A stretch of 64,000 nucleotides of DNA from QYOJ01 sp964616825 (GTDB taxonomy: Bacteria > Bacteroidota > Bacteroidia > Bacteroidales > FEN-979): assembly GCA_964616825.1 (NCBI GenBank), contig CAZTSX010000013.1, positions 27,935-91,934 on the forward strand, given 5' to 3'. A program made the position numbers and the translations under genes. Within the stretch, counting starts at the first letter, position 1; each line of letters starts with the position of its first letter. Below the pieces are notes generated by a model. It ran no database searches, was not told the DNA's origin, and saw nothing but the letters and a program-made list of their open reading frames with translations. Shown piece after piece: positions 44,103-51,416 of this stretch.

Positions 44103-44675
44103 TTATGGTTTCCAACGAAACGTGCTGATCATATGATCGATGTCACCTTGAAGGAATTCAATCACAGGAGCCAGGGAGTCGTTATTGGGAACGATATTGA
44201 AATAGAGGGCTCCTCTCACGAACTTCGAGTTGCTGTCGGTCAGGTAGAACTGATATGGTGAGGCCGCTTCTGTTCCTTTGATGGCAAAGGTTAGTCCGTA
44301 AACCTCCGCTTCAGGATTGATAAACTCCTGCTGGGTTATGGCGTTGGCTTTGGGAATATGTTTATCTACAAAGTGGTGAGAATCCTCCAGATAAGTATTT
44401 AGGTTGTCATCAACCACTTTGTAGCTCACATGCAGTTGCGCTTTGAAGGCCGGATAGGAGATGTTGATCCAGAAAGGTTCCGCCAGGCCAGAAGGATCAG
44501 GGGAAATGGTCGCATAGATCGGGTATTCAAAAGCATAAGGGAAGGTTGTGTCAAACTCCCGGTAGTCATGCGATGGAACATCAATCCGGAAATACCCACG
44601 GGGTTTTGGGGTGTAATCGGACTGACAGGAAGATAGCAAAATCACTGACAGAATAATGAGGGGAAGTTTTTTCAT
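44103..44675 (-). CDS. gldD: Gliding motility / T9SS-associated lipoprotein GldD
   Basis: 190 residues. Lipoprotein signal with lipobox LLSSC at residue 17. Family strings are DYTPKPRGYFRIDVPSHDY, WINISYPAFKAQLHVSYK, FAIKGTEAASPYQFYLTDS and FVRGALYFNIVPNNDSLAPV. GldD is needed for gliding and T9SS function in Flavobacterium. It fits the four T9SS-sorted proteins in this window. In many Bacteroidota the order is mutY-ssb-gldE-gldD. Here ssb and gldD are separated by 86 bp, mostly inverted word repeat, and gldE is absent. Confidence 0.93.
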   Translation of the reverse strand: MKKLPLIILSVILLSSCQSDYTPKPRGYFRIDVPSHDYREFDTTFPYAFEYPIYATISPDPSGLAEPFWINISYPAFKAQLHVSYKVVDDNLNTYLEDSHHFVDKHIPKANAITQQEFINPEAEVYGLTFAIKGTEAASPYQFYLTDSNSKFVRGALYFNIVPNNDSLAPVIEFLQGDIDHMISTFRWKP

Positions 44676-44690
44676 ATATGTTAATTAGCG

Positions 44691-44763
44691 AACTGGTGAA
44701 CTTGTGATCTGGTGAGTAAATTCATTAAACTCACAAGTTCACCAATTCACCAGGTCACCAGTT
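44691..44763. repeat. Inverted word-repeat element between ssb and gldD
   Basis: Left arm 44691-44716 is built from AACTGGTGA, ACTTGTGA and TCTGGTGAG. The right arm 44730-44763 is its imperfect inverse (CTCACAAG, TTCACCA twice, GGTCACCAGTT). The two could form a long hairpin with a loop of about 13 nt. It overlaps the last bases of the ssb stop codon, so it may act as a terminator or attenuator between ssb and gldD. Confidence 0.88.
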
Positions 44764-45199
44764 AAAAAGGCAAGTCATCTTCCGGGATCGGGGTTTCCAC
44801 TTCCGGCTTTTCGGCTGGAGGAGTTGCTTCTCTTCCCACATCTTCCTGGACTTCATCCTTCCGCGGGCCGCCACCCAGCATGGTCATGTTATCTCCCAGG
44901 ATCTCAAAGACATATTTCTTCTGTTTATTTTCATCTTCATAGTCCCGTCTTCGAATCCGTCCTTCGATATACACTGAACTTCCTTTTCTCAGGTACCTTT
45001 CTGCTACTTCAGCCAACCCTCTCCACAACACAACGTTATGCCATTCCGTATGGGTAATACGCTCTCCATCACGATTCTTGTAGCCTTCAGTGGTAGCTAC
45101 TGAGAAAGAAGCTTTTTTCACTCCGTTGTCAAAGCTGTGAATCTCCGGATCTCTCCCGAGATTTCCAACTAAAATCACTTTGTTTACTCCATTTGCCAT
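44762..45199 (-). CDS. ssb: Single-stranded DNA-binding protein
   Basis: 145 residues. OB-fold strings VNKVILVGNLGRDPE, KKASFSVATTEGYKN, THTEWHNVVLWRGLAEVAE and KGSSVYIEGRIRRRDYED are characteristic. The acidic tip ends DDLPF, the signature that binds partner repair proteins. Adjacent to mutY and gldD, as in many Bacteroidota, but here separated from mutY by a TM-less MgtE gene and a MATE remnant. Start set by VNKVIL following MANG, with a promoter 34 bp upstream. Confidence 0.97.
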   Translation of the reverse strand: MANGVNKVILVGNLGRDPEIHSFDNGVKKASFSVATTEGYKNRDGERITHTEWHNVVLWRGLAEVAERYLRKGSSVYIEGRIRRRDYEDENKQKKYVFEILGDNMTMLGGGPRKDEVQEDVGREATPPAEKPEVETPIPEDDLPF

Positions 45200-45233
45200 T
45201 TCTACATGTTTTTAGTGAATGTTTCCGTTAACA

Positions 45234-45241
45234 AAATTACA
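45234..45241 (-). promoter_or_regulatory. Bacteroidota -7 element for ssb
   Basis: The minus strand reads TAATTTTG, full match to TAnnTTTG, 34 bp upstream of the ATG at 45199. Confidence 0.5.
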
Positions 45242-45369
45242 CATTTTTCCCGGCAACCGGGATTCATTTGACATTAATCCGGTTAGCATGCAAAAGGTTA
45301 TACCTTGAGGGTCCTTTTTTTTCATTTTTTTTTGATTTTTCCCACCTTTGCATGCCGTAAACCTACAGG

Positions 45370-45719
45370 ATGAACCGGAAAATCCTTCTTCTTGCTATCC
45401 CTAATATCGCTACCAACATTTCAATCCCTTTACTTGGGATGGTTGATCTGGGTTTGATGGGGCACCTGGAGTCGGAACTTTACATTGGCGCTATCGCCCT
45501 GGGGGGTATGATTTTAACTTTCTCTTCTGGGGCATTCTAATCCCGATCATCACCGTTCTGATTTTCCTGCCGGCATACTACCTGCTTAAAGAGCCTCTCG
45601 GAAATAATGGGTTGTGGCTGGCGACAATGATATGGCTTGCGGCCAGGGGAATATCGCTGAGGTTTCTTTCGAAGCGGGCGATATATGCAAAAACAAGGGA
45701 AAAAGATTTACGATTTTAG
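45370..45719 (+). pseudogene. MATE-family efflux transporter remnant (internal deletion and frameshift)
   Basis: The ATG at 45370 starts a MATE-like N-terminus (KILLLAIPNIATNISIPLLG, LMGHLESELYIGAIALGGM) that stops at 45540. One base added in the T-run near 45512 would give NFLFWG, as in intact MATE proteins. In that frame the sequence jumps straight to a MATE C-terminus (ILIPIITVLIFLPAYYLL, NNGLWLATMIWLAARGI) and stops at 45717-45719. About 110 residues of a protein normally near 440 remain, so roughly three quarters of the gene is gone. The junction TTCTGGGG could be a short homology shared by both ends. Its end overlaps the convergent MgtE-like stop and a word repeat. Confidence 0.82.
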
Positions 45720-45736
45720 ATTGTCGATTTACGATT
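45705..45736. repeat. GATTTACGATT word repeat at the end of the MATE remnant and MgtE-like gene
   Basis: GATTTACGATT occurs at both ends of a 32-bp stretch with GATTTTAGATT between. The same words recur in the same order just after polA at 63886. It spans the stop codons of both convergent genes, so it encodes the last residues of the MgtE-like protein. Confidence 0.85.
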
Positions 45737-46993
45737 ATCGAGCAGATCTTCGACAATATCCTCCACCAGCACCATCCCTTCCAGCTGATGATGTTCGTTA
45801 ATCACCGGGATTGAGAGGAGGTCGTATTTAGAGATGAGTTCAGGGAGGATGTCGATTTTATCTTTATCCAGAACAGTTACCGGCTTTTTTGTCATGATCT
45901 CATTCAATCGTTTGCCTGGATCGGTGATCACTAATTCGGCGAGTGGAATGGCAGATACAAATCTGTCATCCTGTTCGGTCACAAACACTGTATTGATATG
46001 AACCGGTTCGGGTTGCCCTTTCCGGATCAGAGAGATTGCCTCTTCAACAGTCAGATCGGCCGGCAGGGGAAAGAACTCCGTATTCATAATACTTCCCACT
46101 TCATTATCCTCGTATTCCAGAAGCTCTCTTACCTCTTCTGATGACTCATCCTCCATCTCCTTCAATAGCTCCTCCGCTTTATCGTCATGCAACTCCTCAA
46201 TGATATCGGCCGCCTCGTCAGCATCCATCTTCTCCAACAGATCTGCAGCTTTCTCCAGGGGCAAACTCTCAATGATATGGACCTGGGCGTCAGGTTCCAT
46301 CTCTTCCAGTACATCGGCAGCTTTTTCTTCGTCCAGGGCAGAAAAGACATAGGTTCTTGTAGCTTTATCAAGGTCTTCGATGATATCAGCCAGGTCGGAA
46401 GGGTGCAACGTTGTTAGTTTAGAGGTGGACTTTGACAGTAGCAACTTAGATGTAGCGATATCTACCGACTCGATATCATCCCAGAGGACCTGCTTGCTGG
46501 CGATATCAATCCTGAACCACGATAACATCTTCTCAACAGGTTTCAGGATACCCAGCCGACGCAACCAGCCGCCAAAACCAACATCAACAGCGATAGCAAA
46601 CGTGCCGGATGGAATATAAACCAGTCTGACATCCCATACTTTCTCCAACTTTTTCCCATTGATATCCACTACCTGCTTGTTGAGGATGCTCTCCTTCAAC
46701 CAGAGAATATTGGTCAGATAGGCTGTGGATATCTCTTCTATCTCAGGATCAATAATATAGGATGAACGGTTCTTATGGATGATCTCAAAGGATGAGAAAT
46801 CAAGGATCCGTTCATACATACCAACTTTTACTTTCGCTGCTATGACTTTGGGGCGAATGGGTTTATCGGGAGAGGGATCAAGCGGAGTAAGGTCTACCAG
46901 GAAGTCTTTGATCTTTCCGGTGACGTTGCCATCGGAAGAGTAAAACTTCTTGCCCAGAATCTGGCTCAGGTAGAATGTGGTCTGTGTAGTCAT
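45716..46993 (-). CDS. MgtE-like regulatory protein (PRC-barrel, MgtE N domain, CBS) without transmembrane domain
   Basis: 425 residues. Residues about 1-175 look like two PRC-barrel-type beta domains (FYSSDGNVTGKIKDFLVDL and VVDINGKKLEKVWDVRLVY). Residues about 195-310 are the MgtE N domain superhelix (HPSDLADIIEDL, KAADVLEEMEPD, EAADIIEELHDDKAEELL). Residues about 310-425 are a CBS pair (GSIMNTEFFPLPADLTVEEAI, SIPVINEHHQLEGMVLVEDI). The transport domain of MgtE is absent and the protein ends soon after the second CBS domain. It could sense Mg2+ or nucleotides and act on a separate transporter. No such partner gene is adjacent; a MATE remnant is. Confidence 0.87.
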   Translation of the reverse strand: MTTQTTFYLSQILGKKFYSSDGNVTGKIKDFLVDLTPLDPSPDKPIRPKVIAAKVKVGMYERILDFSSFEIIHKNRSSYIIDPEIEEISTAYLTNILWLKESILNKQVVDINGKKLEKVWDVRLVYIPSGTFAIAVDVGFGGWLRRLGILKPVEKMLSWFRIDIASKQVLWDDIESVDIATSKLLLSKSTSKLTTLHPSDLADIIEDLDKATRTYVFSALDEEKAADVLEEMEPDAQVHIIESLPLEKAADLLEKMDADEAADIIEELHDDKAEELLKEMEDESSEEVRELLEYEDNEVGSIMNTEFFPLPADLTVEEAISLIRKGQPEPVHINTVFVTEQDDRFVSAIPLAELVITDPGKRLNEIMTKKPVTVLDKDKIDILPELISKYDLLSIPVINEHHQLEGMVLVEDIVEDLLDNRKSTI

Positions 46994-47037
46994 TTATCTT
47001 GCGTCTCGCAGGGCCGTCGTCCATTGTGAATACCTTA

Positions 47038-48135
47038 CTAAAAAATAACGTGCAAAGTTATTAAAAAACTTGGAATGCAATGAATGGAATATTTTTGAAC
47101 GTACCTGGAGATCAACTTTGGGATGGGAATTAGTTCCAGATCATCAACAGGAATGCTCTTCAATCGAGGATCCGGTTCAGATGGAAGAGAGATCCGGTAA
47201 AAAGTTGCCAGGATTATTTGATGCGACAACGTATGTTTGAACTCCTCCGAGATACTTCCTAATTCAGGGGAGAGGTTTTGAAAAATGGATTTCCATCTTT
47301 CAGCACCTTGAAGAGTTTGTTTTGAAACCCGTTTCGATGTCTCGATCAGGGGGAAATCATACAGGTTTTTCCAGATATCATCACCTGTCCGCTTATTGAT
47401 AATGATTCTGAGTTTCCCATCTTTGAAAAAAGTGATCACCAGGTAGTGAAAATATCGTCTCCTTATACTGGCTGATTTGGACTTTAACGGGAACAAACTA
47501 ACTCGATCATGTTGATATGCATAACAGGAATCCCGGAAGATACATGCAGTACAAACCGGATTTACCGGCTTGCACACCAGTGCTCCGAACTCTATCATAG
47601 CCTGGTTAAACTGGCCTGGTTTCCTCTTATCCATTAGCTTCTGCGCCTGAGCAACCGCTCTTTTCTTGCCGGCAGATGAACCCACTTGCTCCTGGAATCC
47701 GAAATATCTGGCCATGAACCGGTAAACATTCCCATCCACTGCCGGGATCGGTTCATCGAAAGCAAGTGAAGCTATGGAAGCAGCCGAATAATCACCAACT
47801 CCTTTTAATCTTTTAATCTCTGAGAATGAATCGGGGAACTGACCGTCAAATTTTTCGACGATAACACGGGCTGATTCCAGAAGATTCCTGGCACGAGAAT
47901 AGTATCCCCATCCCTGCCAGATCTTCAGCACCTCCACCTCTTCTGTTTCTGCCAGCGCGATTAGATCAGGAAACCGCCTGATAAACTTTCTATATTGATC
48001 CAATCCCTGTTCCATACGGGTTTGTTGTAGAATAATCTCCGAAATCCAGAGCAGGTATGGATCCCGGGTTCCACGGAAAGGAAGATTGCGCTTATGTACC
48101 TTGTACCAGGAAATCAAATCAGACGTGAAAGACAT
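47038..48135 (-). CDS. mutY: A/G-specific adenine glycosylase
   Basis: 365 residues. SEIILQQTRMEQ carries the catalytic Glu, the helix-hairpin-helix is LKGVGDYSAASIASLAF, and D134 lies in PAVDGNVYRF. The [4Fe-4S] cysteines are C188, C195, C198 and C204 with C-x6-C-x2-C-x5-C spacing. The C-terminal NUDIX-like domain (about 230-345) recognises 8-oxoguanine (FPLIETSKR, HTLSHQIILATFY). It removes adenine mispaired with 8-oxoG. Divergent from the HU gene across a region that holds an inverted word repeat starting at the base next to its start codon. Confidence 0.96.
   Translation of the reverse strand: MSFTSDLISWYKVHKRNLPFRGTRDPYLLWISEIILQQTRMEQGLDQYRKFIRRFPDLIALAETEEVEVLKIWQGWGYYSRARNLLESARVIVEKFDGQFPDSFSEIKRLKGVGDYSAASIASLAFDEPIPAVDGNVYRFMARYFGFQEQVGSSAGKKRAVAQAQKLMDKRKPGQFNQAMIEFGALVCKPVNPVCTACIFRDSCYAYQHDRVSLFPLKSKSASIRRRYFHYLVITFFKDGKLRIIINKRTGDDIWKNLYDFPLIETSKRVSKQTLQGAERWKSIFQNLSPELGSISEEFKHTLSHQIILATFYRISLPSEPDPRLKSIPVDDLELIPIPKLISRYVQKYSIHCIPSFLITLHVIF
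47053..47060 (-). promoter_or_regulatory. Bacteroidota -7 element for the MgtE-like gene
   Basis: The minus strand reads TAACTTTG, full match to TAnnTTTG, 59 bp upstream of the ATG at 46993. It lies inside the last codons of mutY, so the MgtE-like gene probably has its own start within the upstream gene. Confidence 0.45.
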
Positions 48136-48252
48136 ACTGGATGACTGGATGACTGGATGACTGGATGACTAGATAGTGAAAATATAGCCAATAAAAATAC
48201 GAAAACAATCTTATCCAGTTATCTAAACTATCCAGTCATCCAGTCATCCAGC
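48136..48252. repeat. Inverted ACTGGATG word repeat between mutY and HU
   Basis: Left arm 48136-48176 is four perfect tandem ACTGGATG units plus ACTAGATAG. The right arm 48213-48252 carries the inverse words (CATCCAGT, TATCCAGT). A 36-bp AT-rich spacer separates them. The arrangement could extrude as a cruciform or form a hairpin in the mutY leader. Confidence 0.92.
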
Positions 48253-48291
48253 ATTTTTTTTCTCATATTTCATTCTCTTTCAAAAAAATTA

Positions 48292-48299
48292 TATATTTG
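48292..48299 (+). promoter_or_regulatory. Bacteroidota -7 element for the HU gene
   Basis: TATATTTG, full match to TAnnTTTG, 59 bp upstream of the ATG at 48359. Confidence 0.5.
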
Positions 48300-48358
48300 C
48301 AGCCCGATTGAAGCAGAACAAATTCATTCATTTTTAACAATATAACTATACTTGAAGT

Positions 48359-48646
48359 ATGACAAAAGCAGAAATTGTAGCAGAAATTGCTAGTAAGACC
48401 GGTATCGAAAAAGTTGCCGTTCAGGCCACCGTTGAAGCTTTCATGGACACTGTAAAGAACTCAATGGTAAGCGGACAAAACGTTTATCTTCGCGGGTTCG
48501 GCAGTTTCATTATCAAAAAAAGAGCTGAAAAAACAGGAAGAAACATTTCCAAGAACACCACCCTGATCATTCCTGCCCATAACATTCCCTCTTTTAAACC
48601 GGCTAAAACCTTTGTAAACAAGGTTAAATCCAGCGTAAAAGTTTAG
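48359..48646 (+). CDS. HU/IHF-family DNA-binding protein
   Basis: 95 residues, usual size. N-terminal helices MTKAEIVAEIASKTGIEK are followed by VYLRGFGSFIIKKRAEKTGRN, then the DNA-minor-groove arm with an IPAHNIPSFKPAKTF region in place of the more common RNP-proline arm. Bends and compacts DNA as a homodimer or heterodimer. In Bacteroidota the HU gene often stands beside mutY and rng, as here. Followed after 25 bp by a very small basic protein gene. Confidence 0.94.
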   Translation: MTKAEIVAEIASKTGIEKVAVQATVEAFMDTVKNSMVSGQNVYLRGFGSFIIKKRAEKTGRNISKNTTLIIPAHNIPSFKPAKTFVNKVKSSVKV

Positions 48647-48671
48647 TAATCTCATTAGGTTAATTCTATTA

Positions 48672-48761
48672 TGCCAAGCGGTAAAAAGAGAAAGAGACAT
48701 AAGATGGCTACGCATAAGCGAAAAAAACGCCTGCGTAAGAATAGGCATAAGAAGAAATAAT
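48672..48761 (+). CDS. 29-residue highly basic protein (AURKAIP1/COX24-domain-like, possible ribosomal protein)
   Basis: The ATG at 48672 opens 29 codons ending TAA at 48761. The product is about 60 per cent Lys, Arg and His, beginning MPSGKKRKRHKMATHKRKK. The arrangement (K/R-rich, HKMATHKRKKRLRKNRHKK-like) resembles the COX24/AURKAIP1 C-terminal domain, known from mitochondrial ribosomal mS38 and from very small bacterial ribosomal proteins. The same small gene is often seen between HU and rng in Bacteroidota, to my recollection. Spacing to HU (25 bp) suggests co-transcription. A ribosomal role is inference. Confidence 0.8.
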
Positions 48762-48839
48762 TTCCTGCCTCTGCTACATTTCCTTCTGTCAAGAAGGTCA
48801 CAAGGTAAATCTTGTGACTGGTAAACAAACAGGACAGAT

Positions 48840-50390
48840 GTGAACAAAGAATTAATTATCAATTCAACCTCATCCGAGGTTGAAATTGCGTTACTTGAAG
48901 ACAAATTTCTTGTTGAGTTAAACAAGGAAAAATCCAACAACGAATATGCTGTTGGTGATATTTACATAGGTAAAGTCAGGAAGATTATGCCCGGGCTCAA
49001 CGCAGCATTCGTTGACGTTGGATACGGGAAAGATGCATTCCTTCATTACCTCGATCTTGGGCCCCAGGTACTGTCGCTGCTGAAATATATTAAAGCAGCA
49101 CATTCCGGGAAAAAACCAAATCTCTCTATTTCAGACTTTCCGATGGATCAAGATATCCAGAAGACAGGAAAGATCACCCAGGTGTTGAAGCCCAATCAGC
49201 ATGTTCTGGTACAGATTGCGAAAGAACCTATTTCAACAAAAGGACCGCGTGTTACTTCTGAACTGGCTTTTGCAGGCAGATATCTGGTGTTGATCCCATT
49301 CTCAAACAAGATCTCCGTATCGCAAAAGATCAAGAGTGTTGATGAACGGAGCCGGTTAAAGCGCCTGATCACCAGTATCAAACCAAAAAACTGTGGAATC
49401 ATCATCCGTACAGTAGCGGAGAATAAACTTGTGGCTGATCTGGATCAGGACCTTCGCAATCTATACAAAAGATGGGAGATCATCACCCGTAAACTGAATG
49501 GCGCTACTCCACCTCAAAAGATCATCGGTGAGATCGACAGAACTTCTGTCATACTGCGGGATGTGTTGAACGAATCGTTCAACCAGATTATCGTTAATGA
49601 TGCGATTCTCTACGAAGAGACCCGGAACTATATCCAGAAGATCTTTTCCGATAAGGTAAATATTGTCAAACACTATACCGGTCGCACACCGATATTTGAA
49701 GCCTACGGTGTCGACAAGCAAATTAAAAGTTCATTTGGAAAAGAGGTCACGATCAAGAGTGGCACCTACCTGGTCATTGAACATACGGAAGCGCTTCATG
49801 TGATAGATATCAACAGCGGACATCGCGTTAAAGCAGATAACAATCAGGAAACCAACGCACTGGAGGTGAACCTGGAAGCAGCTGCTGAGGTAGCAAGGCA
49901 ACTTCGCTTGCGTGATATGGGGGGCATTATCGTGATCGATTTCATCGACATGACTGAGAGCCAGAACCGCCGAAAGCTCTTCGACAAATTGAGAGAGGAG
50001 ATGAAGAAAGACAGGGCCAAACATGCCATTCTACCTCCCAGTAAATTTGGCCTGGTACAAATTACCCGGCAGCGAGTGCGTCCCGAAATGAATGTGAAGA
50101 TCCTGGAGAAATGCCCGGCCTGCGATGGGACCGGCCAGATCAAACCCAGTTTGCTCCTTACCGATGAAATTGAAAACAATATCAGCTACCTGATCCACGA
50201 ACAAAACGAACGAAAACTAACCCTGATGGTGCATCCGTTTATCTATGCATACATAAAACAGGGCACGTTCAATTTGCAATGGAAGTGGTACAGGAAGTTC
50301 CATCAGTGGATCAACGTAAAATCACAAAACTCCAATCATTTTCTGGAGTACCACTTTTTTGATAAGAATGGAGATGAAATAAAGATGTAA
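48840..50390 (+). CDS. rng: Ribonuclease E/G family protein (RNase G-like)
   Basis: 516 residues from a GTG start at 48840. The overlapping ATG at 48838 is followed at once by a stop, so GTG is the start. Near the N-terminus is an S1 domain (VGDIYIGKVRKIMPGLNAAFVDVGYGKDAFLH). The catalytic Asp pair lies in HVIDINSGHR and GGIIVIDFIDM. The zinc-link-like string CPACDGTG follows. Length suits RNase G rather than the longer RNase E with a scaffold tail. It trims rRNA and mRNA 5' ends. It is followed after 1 bp by trpS. Confidence 0.94.
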   Translation: MNKELIINSTSSEVEIALLEDKFLVELNKEKSNNEYAVGDIYIGKVRKIMPGLNAAFVDVGYGKDAFLHYLDLGPQVLSLLKYIKAAHSGKKPNLSISDFPMDQDIQKTGKITQVLKPNQHVLVQIAKEPISTKGPRVTSELAFAGRYLVLIPFSNKISVSQKIKSVDERSRLKRLITSIKPKNCGIIIRTVAENKLVADLDQDLRNLYKRWEIITRKLNGATPPQKIIGEIDRTSVILRDVLNESFNQIIVNDAILYEETRNYIQKIFSDKVNIVKHYTGRTPIFEAYGVDKQIKSSFGKEVTIKSGTYLVIEHTEALHVIDINSGHRVKADNNQETNALEVNLEAAAEVARQLRLRDMGGIIVIDFIDMTESQNRRKLFDKLREEMKKDRAKHAILPPSKFGLVQITRQRVRPEMNVKILEKCPACDGTGQIKPSLLLTDEIENNISYLIHEQNERKLTLMVHPFIYAYIKQGTFNLQWKWYRKFHQWINVKSQNSNHFLEYHFFDKNGDEIKM

Positions 50391-50391
50391 A

Positions 50392-51387
50392 ATGGAAATT
50401 GTAGTAAGTGGAATCAGATCAACAGGAAACCTGCATCTCGGAAATTATTTTGGAGCCATCAGGAACTTTGTAAAGATGCAGGAGAAAAATCACTGTTTTT
50501 TCTTCATTGCTGACTATCATTCGTTAACCACCCACCCGACTCCTGAAGATTTGCATAGCAACGTTAAAACCGCACTGGTTGAATTTTTGGCATGTGGGTT
50601 GGACCCTGAAAAAGCGACACTTTATGTCCAGAGCGACCTGCCGGAAGTTTCAGAACTTTATCTTCTCCTGAATATGAATGCTTACCTTGGAGAGCTCGAG
50701 CGATGCACTTCGTTCAAGGAAAAGATCAGGACACAACCAAAAAACGTGAATGCCGGATTGCTGACCTACCCAACCCTGATGGCCGCTGATATCATCATTC
50801 ATAAAGCGCATAAAGTGCCTGTTGGAAAAGACCAGGAACAACACCTCGAGATGACCCGCACCTTCGCCAGCCGATTCAACCGTATGTACAAAGTAAACTT
50901 TTTCCCGGAGCCTGTTGCCTACAACTTTGGGGAAGAGCTGGAGAAGATTCCGGGACTGGATGGAAGCCCCAAAATGTCGAAATCCGAGAACGAAAGCAGT
51001 GCCATCTTCCTGGCAGATTCCCCGGATGTGATCCGGAAAAAGGTGATGCGTGCCGTTTCCGATACCGGTCCAACCAAACCCAATCAACCCAAATCACAAC
51101 CAGTTCAGAATCTTTTCCAACTGATGAATGCCTTTTCAGCTCCTTCTACATGTAACCATTTCGAAGATCTCTACAATAAATGTGAGATCCGCTACGGTGA
51201 TATGAAAAAGCAACTGGCCGAAGATATCATTGCTTATACCAAACCATTCCGGGAGAAAATCGAACGATTGGAAAGCGATGACATATACCTCCGTAAAGTA
51301 GCAAAGATGGGGGCTGAAAAAGCGAGAGCCTCTGCCGATAAAACGATCACAGAAATACGGAAGATTATTGGCTTCAAACCCTTTTAA
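50392..51387 (+). CDS. trpS: Tryptophanyl-tRNA synthetase
   Basis: 331 residues, typical. The HIGH-like motif is GNLHLGNYFGAI at the N-terminus, and the KMSKS motif is PKMSKSE near residue 198. Other family strings are YLLLNMNAYLGELERC, LTYPTLMAADIIIHKAHKVP and GKDQEQHLEMTRTFA. Class I enzyme that charges tRNA-Trp. The start codon follows the rng stop with a 1-bp spacer, so it is translated from the same mRNA. Confidence 0.96.
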   Translation: MEIVVSGIRSTGNLHLGNYFGAIRNFVKMQEKNHCFFFIADYHSLTTHPTPEDLHSNVKTALVEFLACGLDPEKATLYVQSDLPEVSELYLLLNMNAYLGELERCTSFKEKIRTQPKNVNAGLLTYPTLMAADIIIHKAHKVPVGKDQEQHLEMTRTFASRFNRMYKVNFFPEPVAYNFGEELEKIPGLDGSPKMSKSENESSAIFLADSPDVIRKKVMRAVSDTGPTKPNQPKSQPVQNLFQLMNAFSAPSTCNHFEDLYNKCEIRYGDMKKQLAEDIIAYTKPFREKIERLESDDIYLRKVAKMGAEKARASADKTITEIRKIIGFKPF

Positions 51388-51416
51388 CCAAGCACCATTA
51401 AGACTATCCCCGTCAC

